DNA of 64,000 bases from Pseudoflavitalea rhizosphaerae. GTDB taxonomy: Bacteria; Bacteroidota; Bacteroidia; Chitinophagales; Chitinophagaceae. The notes below the pieces were generated by a model that worked only from the letters and a program-made list of their open reading frames with translations, did not search any database and was not told the origin of the DNA. How positions within the stretch are numbered: the stretch's first letter is position 1; each line of letters begins with the position of its first letter. This document shows positions 25,572-32,891 of this stretch, in pieces. The position numbers and the translations under genes are program-made. The stretch is from positions 62,001 through 126,000 of the forward strand of contig NZ_RCSU01000014.1 of NCBI RefSeq assembly GCF_003991355.1, read 5' to 3'.

Positions 25572-26447
25572 ATGTCTAAAGTAAAAGTTGGGCTGGTGCA
25601 AATGACCTGCACGGCCAGTAAAGAAGAGAATCTTCAGAAAGCGGTGGCCAAAGTAAAAGAGGCTGCTGATAAGGGCGCACAGATCGTATGCCTTCAGGAG
25701 CTTTTCACTTCACTGTACTTCTGCGATGTGGAGGATTATGAAAACTTCAAACTGGCAGAGCCAATCCCCGGACCTTCCACCGAAACGCTGCAAACTGTAG
25801 CGAAGGAAAAAGGTGTGGTGATCATCGCTTCCCTGTTTGAAAAGAGAACGCAGGGTATCTATCACAATACCACTGCCGTGATCGATGCAGATGGCGCTTA
25901 CCTCGGTAAGTACCGCAAAATGCATATCCCGGATGATCCGGCTTATTACGAAAAATTCTACTTCACCCCCGGCGACCTCGGGTATAAAGTGTTCAAGACA
26001 AAATTCGCCACCATCGGTGTGCTGATCTGCTGGGACCAATGGTATCCTGAAGCATCCCGCATTACTGCACTCATGGGCGCAGAGATCCTGTTCTATCCCA
26101 CCGCCATCGGCTGGGCTACTTCACAGGACGAAGCCACCAACAATGAGCAGTACAATGCCTGGCAGACCATTCAGCGAAGTCATGCTGTTGCCAACGGCGT
26201 GCACGTGGTGAGCGTGAACAGGGTAGGACTGGAACAGAACGGCGCTATGCAGTTCTGGGGCGGCTCCTTTGTTGCCAATCCATTCGGTAACCTGCTGTAC
26301 CTGGCTTCCCACGATAAGGAAGAGATCCATGTACAGGAGCTGGACCTCGCGCTGAGCGATCGCTACCGTACACACTGGCCGTTCCTGCGCGACAGGAGGA
26401 TCGACTCTTACCAACCGATCACCAAAAGATTTATAGACGAAGATTAA
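25572..26447 (+). CDS. aguB: N-carbamoylputrescine amidase
   Basis: This nitrilase-superfamily enzyme hydrolyses N-carbamoylputrescine to putrescine, carbon dioxide and ammonia. The 291 residues contain the Glu-Lys-Cys triad: Glu43 (CLQELFTS), Lys116 (KYRKMHIPDD) and Cys153 (GVLICWDQWYPE). The segments YYEKFYFTPGD and FYPTAIGW are typical of AguB. The next gene, aguA, makes its substrate from agmatine, which strongly supports the assignment. The 30-base gap between them fits one operon. Confidence 0.95.
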   Translation: MSKVKVGLVQMTCTASKEENLQKAVAKVKEAADKGAQIVCLQELFTSLYFCDVEDYENFKLAEPIPGPSTETLQTVAKEKGVVIIASLFEKRTQGIYHNTTAVIDADGAYLGKYRKMHIPDDPAYYEKFYFTPGDLGYKVFKTKFATIGVLICWDQWYPEASRITALMGAEILFYPTAIGWATSQDEATNNEQYNAWQTIQRSHAVANGVHVVSVNRVGLEQNGAMQFWGGSFVANPFGNLLYLASHDKEEIHVQELDLALSDRYRTHWPFLRDRRIDSYQPITKRFIDED

Positions 26448-26477
26448 CCTGTTCATCGCAGTATAAAATCAACCTTC

Positions 26478-27524
26478 ATGGAATCAACCACTCCCGGACA
26501 GCTGGGCTATGTGTTCCCGGCTGAATTTGCGCCCCATACCGCAACCTGGCTCAGCTGGCCTCATAAAGAAGCAAGCTGGCCCGGAAAGATCCACACCATT
26601 TATCCTTTCTACAGCCAGTTTGTAAAAGAGCTCGCGCTCAGCGAAAAAGTCCGGATCAATATAGTGGACGAAGCCATGAAAGCCTTTGCCACAAAGCATC
26701 TGCAGGATGCGCAGGTTGATATGAGCCAGGTGGAATTCTTCCTGCATCCCACCAATGATGCCTGGTGCCGCGATCACGGTCCTGCTTTTCTCATCAATCC
26801 TGCTGCTGAACAAAAGAAAGTGGTGGTGGACTGGGGATACAATGCCTGGGGCGGAAAATATCCTCCCTATGACCTGGATGATGTGATCCCAACTTTGATT
26901 GCTAAACATTTCAATCTTCCTGTTTACAATCCCGGTATCGTAATGGAAGGCGGCTCTGTGGAGTTCAACGGAAAGGGTACTTTGCTCACATCAACAGCCT
27001 GTCTGCTCAATCCTAACCGTAACCCTCACCTGAACCAGGATCAGATCGAAAATTATCTCCGTAACTATTACGGTATTGAACAAGTGCTTTGGGTGGATGA
27101 AGGCATTGTGGGAGATGATACCGATGGCCATATCGATGACACCATCCGTTTCGTAAATGAAGATACTGTGCTTACTGTTGTTGAGACCAACAAGCAGGAT
27201 GAGAACTATGAGTTGCTCCAGCACAACCTGCGTCAGTTGAAGCAGATGAGATTGCTCAATGGCAAACAACTCAACATCATCGAGCTGCCCATGCCTGAGG
27301 CAGTGGAATTTGACGATCAGCGCCTGCCCGCTTCATACGCGAATTTTTACATCGCCAATAAATCAGTGATCGTTCCTACTTATCGCTGTGCAGCCGATGA
27401 TATGGCGCTGCAGATCATCCAGCAAAGTTTCCCGGACAGGAAAGTGGTGGGGATCGATAGTACAGAGATCATCTGGGGGCTGGGAAGTTTTCACTGTTTG
27501 AGCCAGCAGGAGCCTGCGGTGTAG
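26478..27524 (+). CDS. aguA: Agmatine deiminase
   Basis: Agmatine deiminase converts agmatine to N-carbamoylputrescine and ammonia. The 348-residue protein has the guanidino-modifying fold motifs TNDAWCRDHGP (about 92-102), MEGGSVEFNGKGTLLTS (about 155-171), GDDTDGHIDD and the C-terminal catalytic cysteine in GSFHCLSQQEP (Cys340). The order aguB-aguA gives a full route from agmatine to putrescine. No arginine decarboxylase gene is in the window, although an arginase lies at 55.5 kb. The 3' end meets a truncated HepT gene on the other strand. Confidence 0.96.
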   Translation: MESTTPGQLGYVFPAEFAPHTATWLSWPHKEASWPGKIHTIYPFYSQFVKELALSEKVRINIVDEAMKAFATKHLQDAQVDMSQVEFFLHPTNDAWCRDHGPAFLINPAAEQKKVVVDWGYNAWGGKYPPYDLDDVIPTLIAKHFNLPVYNPGIVMEGGSVEFNGKGTLLTSTACLLNPNRNPHLNQDQIENYLRNYYGIEQVLWVDEGIVGDDTDGHIDDTIRFVNEDTVLTVVETNKQDENYELLQHNLRQLKQMRLLNGKQLNIIELPMPEAVEFDDQRLPASYANFYIANKSVIVPTYRCAADDMALQIIQQSFPDRKVVGIDSTEIIWGLGSFHCLSQQEPAV

Positions 27525-27679
27525 ATCAGTCTGGAAGACTTAATAATGTTTGTAGCGAACCTTTTCTCAGAATTTGAAAGGAATTCATCATAGCTAACAT
27601 CTTCAAGATATTTCTCGATTTCGTTGATTGCTTCCAGTATATGTAAGATCCTAATTTTATTAGTGAGCAGTCCTTTCAT
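27491..27679 (-). pseudogene. Truncated HepT-like toxin (DUF86) remnant
   Basis: This frame begins inside the last codons of the MntA-type gene (20-base overlap, as is common for MntA/HepT pairs). Its first 42 residues resemble HepT: KIRILHILEAINEIEKYL then a Phe-Ala-Thr segment. The frame then runs into the 3' end of aguA with unrelated sequence and stops at 62 residues. Full HepT proteins have about 110-140 residues and a C-terminal RNxxxH HEPN RNase motif, which is missing. The toxin is therefore most likely dead. Confidence 0.6.
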
Positions 27680-27962
27680 AGATAAGTATCTTATCCTTGT
27701 CGATATAAGGTTTTACCAGGTGAGAAAGTCCTTCGGTTGTAACCAGGTCCACCTTTTTATGTAACAACTCTTCAAGATCTGATTGGTAAATGAAAAACTT
27801 CATTCCAATTGGTTGAGAATGATCAAGCTCAACCAGAATATCGATATCACTTTTAGCGTCAGCTTCGCCGCGGGCCATCGATCCAAACAAATAGGCCCTT
27901 TTTACAGGAATACCTGCAAAGAATTGTTGAAGTAATAGTTGATCTTTTATCGAAAGCTGCAT
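27660..27962 (-). CDS. MntA-type minimal nucleotidyltransferase (antitoxin)
   Basis: The 100-residue protein carries the nucleotidyltransferase signature LFGSMARGEADAKSDIDILVE, with Gly27-Ser28 and the metal-binding Asp39 and Asp41; a third carboxylate is probably in KVDLVT. In MntA/HepT modules the nucleotidyltransferase adds AMP units to the HepT toxin and silences it. Here the partner HepT gene overlaps the 3' end by 20 bases but is truncated, so this is probably an orphan antitoxin. The family call is firm and the context supports the module. Confidence 0.88.
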   Translation of the reverse strand: MQLSIKDQLLLQQFFAGIPVKRAYLFGSMARGEADAKSDIDILVELDHSQPIGMKFFIYQSDLEELLHKKVDLVTTEGLSHLVKPYIDKDKILIYERTAH

Positions 27963-28021
27963 ATTGTAAATTTAAGCAATTCGCTTCTAATAACAAATTG
28001 AAGGCAATCTTCCAGAGTCGC

Positions 28022-28615
28022 TTAGCTTTTCCCCGCAATAAAAAATACTTCTGCTCCTTCCCTTGGTTTGATAGAGTTGTAGCAGGGCTCCATCTTTATC
28101 AGGTCAAGGTATTTCTGGAAAACAGGAATGTAGTCTTCCATTTTTCCACCGAAAGGAGGTGCGCTATCGAACTCCCTGTTGAATAATACTCCTGCAATAG
28201 TTCCGCCCGGAGCCAGCAACTCCTTCACATGCTGTACATATTTCTCCCTGTATTGAGGTGGAAAAACACAAAAGAATGTTTGCTCCAGAATGAGATCGTA
28301 TTGACCGTGATGATCAAAGAAATCTCCTGTGACCACGGTTAGTTGTTTGCTAATATAGGATTGGAATTTTTCGGAAAAGATTTTGGTAAGTACTGGTGAA
28401 ATATCTATTACAGTAACCTGCTGAAATCCTTGCTGTAACAGGTATTCGGCTTCATAGCCATTCCCGCATCCGGGAATGAGGATGCGGATATTCTTGTCAG
28501 TTAGCTGATCAATATATTCTTTCAGCGGCGTTGATGGATAACCGATATCCCAGCCCGGTTTGTAATGGAGATATTGATCGTCCCAGTAAGCGGCATCGAA
28601 CATGTTTTCCTGCAT
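28022..28615 (-). CDS. SAM-dependent methyltransferase, thiopurine methyltransferase (TPMT) type
   Basis: The 197-residue protein shows AAYWDDQYLHYKPGWDIGYPS near the start, the tryptophan and acidic pattern of TPMT relatives. The SAM-binding motif ILIPGCGNGYEAEYL (about 45-59) follows, then VIDISP, YDLILEQTFFCVFPP (about 106-120) and LAPGGTIAGVLF. Bacterial TPMT-like enzymes methylate small thiol, selenium or tellurium compounds, but the substrate here is unknown. It lies downstream of the small membrane protein gene at 28625 with a 9-base gap, suggesting an operon. Confidence 0.88.
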   Translation of the reverse strand: MQENMFDAAYWDDQYLHYKPGWDIGYPSTPLKEYIDQLTDKNIRILIPGCGNGYEAEYLLQQGFQQVTVIDISPVLTKIFSEKFQSYISKQLTVVTGDFFDHHGQYDLILEQTFFCVFPPQYREKYVQHVKELLAPGGTIAGVLFNREFDSAPPFGGKMEDYIPVFQKYLDLIKMEPCYNSIKPREGAEVFFIAGKS

Positions 28616-28624
28616 AATTAAAAA

Positions 28625-29017
28625 TTATTGCGCCTTTTTCCTTTTGTTCAATTCGTTCAGCATGGCGGCCAGTTCCCGTTGGTATTGTTCCATTTCTTCA
28701 GGATTGGTAAGGGCTCTGCCATTCACTTTGAACATACCAATGGCATTGCCATTTCTTTCCAACTCGAACTTATTGCCATTGGGCACTTTCAAGGCTATGT
28801 TATCGGGTGATGAAGGATTGTATGTCCATAAGGAGTCTCGCTTTTCGCCTGAGGAAACAGCGTCCCTGATCTCTTTGGGGACAGGTTGATCGCGGGTGAA
28901 GTAAAGAATACCGGCGATCAGTATCACCAGCATAAGGATAGCTGCATACACGCGGATGGGTCTGTTTTCTTTGGAAGAGTTGTTGGATCTGCCCTGAGTT
29001 TTAGCGCTGCTTGTCAT
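28625..29017 (-). CDS. Hypothetical single-pass membrane protein
   Basis: The 130-residue protein has a basic, polar N-terminus (about 1-22), one membrane helix (VYAAILMLVILIAGILYF, about 23-40) and a mostly charged outer part ending with a Glu/Lys-rich helix (MEQYQRELAAMLNELNKRKK). I do not recognise a domain. It is placed between the TPMT-like methyltransferase (9 bases downstream) and thrC (38 bases upstream), all on the same strand. Confidence 0.6.
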   Translation of the reverse strand: MTSSAKTQGRSNNSSKENRPIRVYAAILMLVILIAGILYFTRDQPVPKEIRDAVSSGEKRDSLWTYNPSSPDNIALKVPNGNKFELERNGNAIGMFKVNGRALTNPEEMEQYQRELAAMLNELNKRKKAQ

Positions 29018-29054
29018 GAAATAAATGATTTCTCAATACAAGATACAGCTTTGC

Positions 29055-30224
29055 TCACAGGTTTTGCAAATACTTGTAGCCACTGCCGGTATTCAGCATG
29101 AGAATATTTTCATCGCGACGGATCAATCCCTCATTTATCAGTTGCAGCAATGCCACCCATAGCGATGCACCTTCAGGGGCTACCAGCAATCCTTCTTCCC
29201 TTGCAATCAGCTTCACTGCATCGATCATGGCTTCATCACTGATGGCAACGGGTATTCCTCCGGATTCTTTCAACACACGCATGATCATGTTCTCTGCAAA
29301 AGGGTGCGGCACTGCAAGCCCATTGGCGAGCGATGCTTGTCCCACATACTCTTTCACAGAAATGATATTACCTGCAAATCTTTCAGCAATAGGCTGGCAA
29401 TTGGCTGCCTGTACAGCGATCATGCGCGGGCGTTTGGAACCGATCCAGCCCATTGTTTCCATTTCATTGAATGCTTTCCACATGCCTAGCAATCCCGTGC
29501 CCCCGCCGGTAGGATAGAGGATAACATCGGGAAGGTCGAAATCGAATTGCTCTGCAATTTCATATCCCATCGTTTTCTTTCCTTCCAGGCGGTATGGCTC
29601 TTTCATAGTGGAAATATCGAAAAATGGAAGGCTTTGTTTAAGTGTTGCAACGCGTTTTGCGCAATCGCTGATCAATCCATCCACCAGAACCAGGTTTGCA
29701 CCGAACAGCCTGCATTCTTCCTTGAATACATCAGGTGTATGAGATGGCATCACTACTATTGCTTTCATTCCTGCTGCAGCGCAATACGCAGCCATAGCGC
29801 CACCTGCATTGCCGGCGGTGGGAACTATGCAGCCTTCAAAACCGAACTCCTTTGCCTTGCTCACGGCCGCACTGATGCCACGCGCCTTGAATGATCCTGT
29901 AGGATTTCCGGATTCATCTTTGATGTGAAAAAAAGGAAGATCAAATTTTTCGGTTAGGCGTTTGGGATAGATCATGGGCGTCATGCCCTCACCCAGGCTA
30001 ACGATATTTTCCGGGTCCAGTACCGGCAGCATTTCTGCATACCGCCACATAGTGGTTGGACGTTGTTGCAATATTGAAGGAGAAATCCGGGGAAGATCGT
30101 ATTCCGCAATCAATGGCTGCTGGCAGCAGGAGGAATATGTTTGTGGTTCAAAGATGGAGAACGCATTTCCGCAGGATGAGCATACCAGCCGGGCTAATGT
30201 GCTGTGTTGTTGTACTACTTTCAT
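29055..30224 (-). CDS. thrC: Threonine synthase (PLP-dependent)
   Basis: Threonine synthase converts O-phosphohomoserine to threonine. I prefer the ATG at 30224 (389 residues), which places the zinc-ribbon-like CSSCGNAF segment near the N-terminus; an in-frame ATG at 30275 would add 17 residues. The PLP lysine is in KDESGNPTGSFKARG, followed by PTAGNAGGAMAAYCA and the phosphate-binding PTGGGTGLLG. The overall size fits the shorter threonine synthase class. It follows a LysR-type regulator on the same strand. Related PLP-fold enzymes (diaminopropionate or serine lyases) are less likely, but the substrate is inferred from family. Confidence 0.8.
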   Translation of the reverse strand: MKVVQQHSTLARLVCSSCGNAFSIFEPQTYSSCCQQPLIAEYDLPRISPSILQQRPTTMWRYAEMLPVLDPENIVSLGEGMTPMIYPKRLTEKFDLPFFHIKDESGNPTGSFKARGISAAVSKAKEFGFEGCIVPTAGNAGGAMAAYCAAAGMKAIVVMPSHTPDVFKEECRLFGANLVLVDGLISDCAKRVATLKQSLPFFDISTMKEPYRLEGKKTMGYEIAEQFDFDLPDVILYPTGGGTGLLGMWKAFNEMETMGWIGSKRPRMIAVQAANCQPIAERFAGNIISVKEYVGQASLANGLAVPHPFAENMIMRVLKESGGIPVAISDEAMIDAVKLIAREEGLLVAPEGASLWVALLQLINEGLIRRDENILMLNTGSGYKYLQNL

Positions 30225-30301
30225 AAACTCACTATTACTCGCTAATGACCGTGTAAAAGTAGGAAGACGCTGCATTGCCTCTAATGCTGTTTACTTATAC
30301 G

Positions 30302-31222
30302 CTATAACTTTTTGTTATAACGAAGGGCTAGTTTTATGAATAACTGGTTGATCCGGTCTGCTTCGGAGTCGCGTCTTTGAACAAAGTAGAAGTCGCGCTG
30401 GATGCTCATTCCGGGGATATTGAGCCGCACCAGTTCCCCGTTCTTCAATTGCTTTACAACAGAGCGGAGCGGAAGGAAACCAACACAGGTGTCATCCAGC
30501 AGGAAATTTTTGAGGGCTTCCGTACCGCCCAACACTATTTTATGACGGATGTCTGCAATGCTCATTTTATTTTTCTGCAATGCTTCTGTAACGGCCTGTA
30601 AAGTGCCTGATCCTCTTTCGCGCAGCGCCACCGGGATCTGTTTGAGCTCTTCAGGTTGTATACTTTTCTTTTTTGCAAGCGGACTTCTTGCGCTGCAAAT
30701 AGGCACTACTTCATCGGAGATGAAGAACTGGTATTTCACGGAAGTCAATTGTTTCTTTCCTTCGGTAACACCAAGATCGATCTCATGATCCAGCAGTGCT
30801 TTAAGGATATTTTCCGAATTACGGTTAACAAGTGTAAGATCGATATTCGGATATTGCTGATGGAAAGCAGAGAACACGGGTGGGATCACGTACAATGTGA
30901 TGGTAGTACTGGTGCCCAATGTGAGAGATCCTTTGGCCTGATGGATATCTTCCTGACGGCTCATGTCAAACGACAATTGACGCTGCAATTCTCTTGCTTT
31001 CGTTACATAGACCAGTAGTAATTTGCCCTCTGTGGTCAGAGAGATGGCATTCCCTTTTCTTTCAAATAAACTGGCGCCGTAATTCTTTTCGAGGGTTTGA
31101 ATATGCCGGGTGATAGCAGGTTGGGAGATGAACAATGCCTCCGCTGCGCGGGAAAAGCTGAGTTGTGAGGCCACTTCAAAAAACACTTCATGACTGAAAC
31201 TGATCATAGCCTGCGTTTGCAT
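30302..31222 (-). CDS. LysR family transcriptional regulator
   Basis: The 306-residue protein has the LysR winged helix-turn-helix at residues about 8-68 (SFSRAAEALFISQPAITRHIQTLE) and a substrate-binding effector domain from about 95, including GSLTLGTSTTITLYVIPPVF and DLGVTEG. A second in-frame ATG at 31207 is possible. The gene lies directly upstream of thrC on the same strand and may be co-transcribed with it, which is unusual because LysR regulators are usually divergent from their targets. The effector is unknown. Confidence 0.9.
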   Translation of the reverse strand: MQTQAMISFSHEVFFEVASQLSFSRAAEALFISQPAITRHIQTLEKNYGASLFERKGNAISLTTEGKLLLVYVTKARELQRQLSFDMSRQEDIHQAKGSLTLGTSTTITLYVIPPVFSAFHQQYPNIDLTLVNRNSENILKALLDHEIDLGVTEGKKQLTSVKYQFFISDEVVPICSARSPLAKKKSIQPEELKQIPVALRERGSGTLQAVTEALQKNKMSIADIRHKIVLGGTEALKNFLLDDTCVGFLPLRSVVKQLKNGELVRLNIPGMSIQRDFYFVQRRDSEADRINQLFIKLALRYNKKL

Positions 31223-31295
31223 GAAGTTAGAGAATATTCAACGGACCGGATTCTTCTTTTCCTGTTATTATATATCAGGGAAATAGCAGATGCCT

Positions 31296-31373
31296 GGATA
31301 TCACTTATCTTAATAAAGAAATATCATCTAAAGGATATCTATGTAATATCTAAGTGTCATATAAGTAATATCC
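31296..31373. promoter_or_regulatory. Candidate operator: inverted repeat upstream of the LysR gene
   Basis: GGATATCACTTAT (31296-31308) and ATAAGTAATATCC (31361-31373) are inverted copies with 12 of 13 positions matching, and further ATATC words lie between them. The site is 75-150 bases ahead of the LysR start, a plausible place for autoregulation. Confidence 0.35.
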
Positions 31374-31447
31374 ACTGAACTTTGGCGTTACTTTAGCCTG
31401 AAACGAGCGTCATAAGGCGGGTGGAGCCTGCCCGGTTCTTAGCAAGA

Positions 31448-31843
31448 CTATGCCGCTTTCTTCGCCCTTTCTTCAAAAAAAGTGTAAATCAGTATTGCCG
31501 TATTTGCCAGCAGGAAACTCAACAGGGTAGGCACAAAATCCTTACCGCTATGAAGTTTCGTAAGGGCAACCCGAATACTGTCGCCCGGATTATTGATGGC
31601 CTTCAGCGCAAGCAGGTAGCCGATATAAGCGCAAACCGTAGCCAGCAGGTAAGCCTTTAATGGCTGCATTTTGATCAGTTTGCCGAACAACAGAAGAAAT
31701 AGAAGCAAAACAATGAAAGCTGCAAACTGAAGGGACATAAAAATAGTATACCAACCGGTATCCGGCCAGGTGAACTTCAGTCCGATATAGGTGAGGCCGG
31801 CACAGAGTGCGAATGCGTAGGCCACTTTTTTCAGGATCATCAT
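31448..31843 (-). CDS. Hypothetical membrane protein, four predicted helices
   Basis: The 131-residue product has hydrophobic segments at about 5-21, 31-54, 63-81 and 104-121, with a conserved-looking WPDTGWYTIFMSLQF motif between the first and second. The C-terminus is charged (EERAKKAA). No family is recognised. It is separated from the upstream universal stress protein gene by a terminator. Confidence 0.6.
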   Translation of the reverse strand: MMILKKVAYAFALCAGLTYIGLKFTWPDTGWYTIFMSLQFAAFIVLLLFLLLFGKLIKMQPLKAYLLATVCAYIGYLLALKAINNPGDSIRVALTKLHSGKDFVPTLLSFLLANTAILIYTFFEERAKKAA

Positions 31844-31854
31844 AAATTCTCAGA

Positions 31855-31888
31855 TAAAAAAGAAGGTTGCACCGCAAAGGTACAACCT
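31855..31888 (-). terminator. Rho-independent terminator after the universal stress protein gene
   Basis: On the minus strand, AGGTTGTACC/GGTGCAACCT (one mismatch) is followed by TCTTTTTT. It starts 23 bases beyond the stop codon. Confidence 0.85.
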
Positions 31889-31910
31889 CGTATAAGCAAT
31901 TAGCGCTGAA

Positions 31911-32741
31911 TTATTCGTGAATGGCCACAATGGGAATATGGCTATGGTAGGCCAGTCTCTTCGTATGGCTGGTTTTGAACAGCCCGCTGAGGAAGCTGTT
32001 GCGTTTGGGAACGATCACAATGGCATCGATAGCCCTGTCGATAGAGAACTGGCTGATCGCTTCCTGAAAATCATATTGACGAATAAAATAGAACTCAGGG
32101 TTGTATCCGGAAAACATTTTTTCCAGTTTTACCCTTTCTGCCTTGTATTCATCGGTGATATCTACATAGTGCTCACTGTCTACGTTCACCACGTGCAGGG
32201 AAGCATTGAAGAGTTTCAGTATGGCCTTGATGGGAGCAACCGGGGTAGTGGTTTCCACGTCTTTGAGGTCGGAAGCCAGTGCAACGTTCCTGATAGGATG
32301 GTAAGTGGCATCGGGAGGGATGATCATTACCGGGCAGATACCTTTATCAACCAGGTTGAGGGTATTGCTTCCCATGAAGATCTGTTCGAGACGGGTAGCG
32401 CCGGTGATGCCCATCACCACCAGGTGGATACCATGATGTCTCACATATCGGTCAAGGTTTTCCACGAGGGATGAACCTGCTTCAGCAACGATTTCGATTT
32501 TTGCCTGAGGAGCCAGTGCAATCAGTTCGGCTTTCAGGTTGTTGAGTGCTTCAGTCAGCACAATCATCCGGTCATTCTCAGTTTCAGTCAGCAAAGAACC
32601 ATCTGAGCCCGCAGCAACCAGGTCATGCAGATTGTACAGAATAATGGTGGCGTCCTGATCATTGGCTACGGCCTGAACGGCAAACCTGGCAGCATTTTTA
32701 GAGGTGTCAGAAAAATCCGTTGGTACGAGGAATTTTTTCAT
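31911..32741 (-). CDS. Universal stress protein with two UspA domains
   Basis: The 276-residue protein is a tandem of two UspA folds. The first (about 1-145) starts KKFLVPTDFSDTSKNAARFA and ends with the nucleotide-binding-like VMGITGATRLEQIFMGSNTLNLV. The second (about 150-276) starts after HPIRNVALASD and ends with RLAYHSHIPIVAIHE. The first domain keeps a G-2x-G-9x-G(S/T)-type element; the second is degenerate. Such proteins are cytoplasmic and induced by stress or growth arrest; the mechanism is not known. A TATCTTTC motif about 20 bases upstream of the start could be its -7 element. Confidence 0.9.
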   Translation of the reverse strand: MKKFLVPTDFSDTSKNAARFAVQAVANDQDATIILYNLHDLVAAGSDGSLLTETENDRMIVLTEALNNLKAELIALAPQAKIEIVAEAGSSLVENLDRYVRHHGIHLVVMGITGATRLEQIFMGSNTLNLVDKGICPVMIIPPDATYHPIRNVALASDLKDVETTTPVAPIKAILKLFNASLHVVNVDSEHYVDITDEYKAERVKLEKMFSGYNPEFYFIRQYDFQEAISQFSIDRAIDAIVIVPKRNSFLSGLFKTSHTKRLAYHSHIPIVAIHE

Positions 32742-32891
32742 TGTTCAGTTGGTTTTTTTTGAAAGATACATAAACAGGAATAAAAAACCAGCCCGATTTT
32801 AAATGAATACGATGATTTGCAGTATTCAATGAATGCCAATAAATAAAATGCCTAATTTTAGTCGCACCAAACTCCGGTCCAAATAAATTAT

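Noticed and set aside
24476-25612. Long antisense frame of 378 codons opposite the desaturase
   Set aside because: It mirrors a well-supported gene with all histidine boxes on the plus strand; the antisense product is His-rich by reverse reading of hydrophobic codons.
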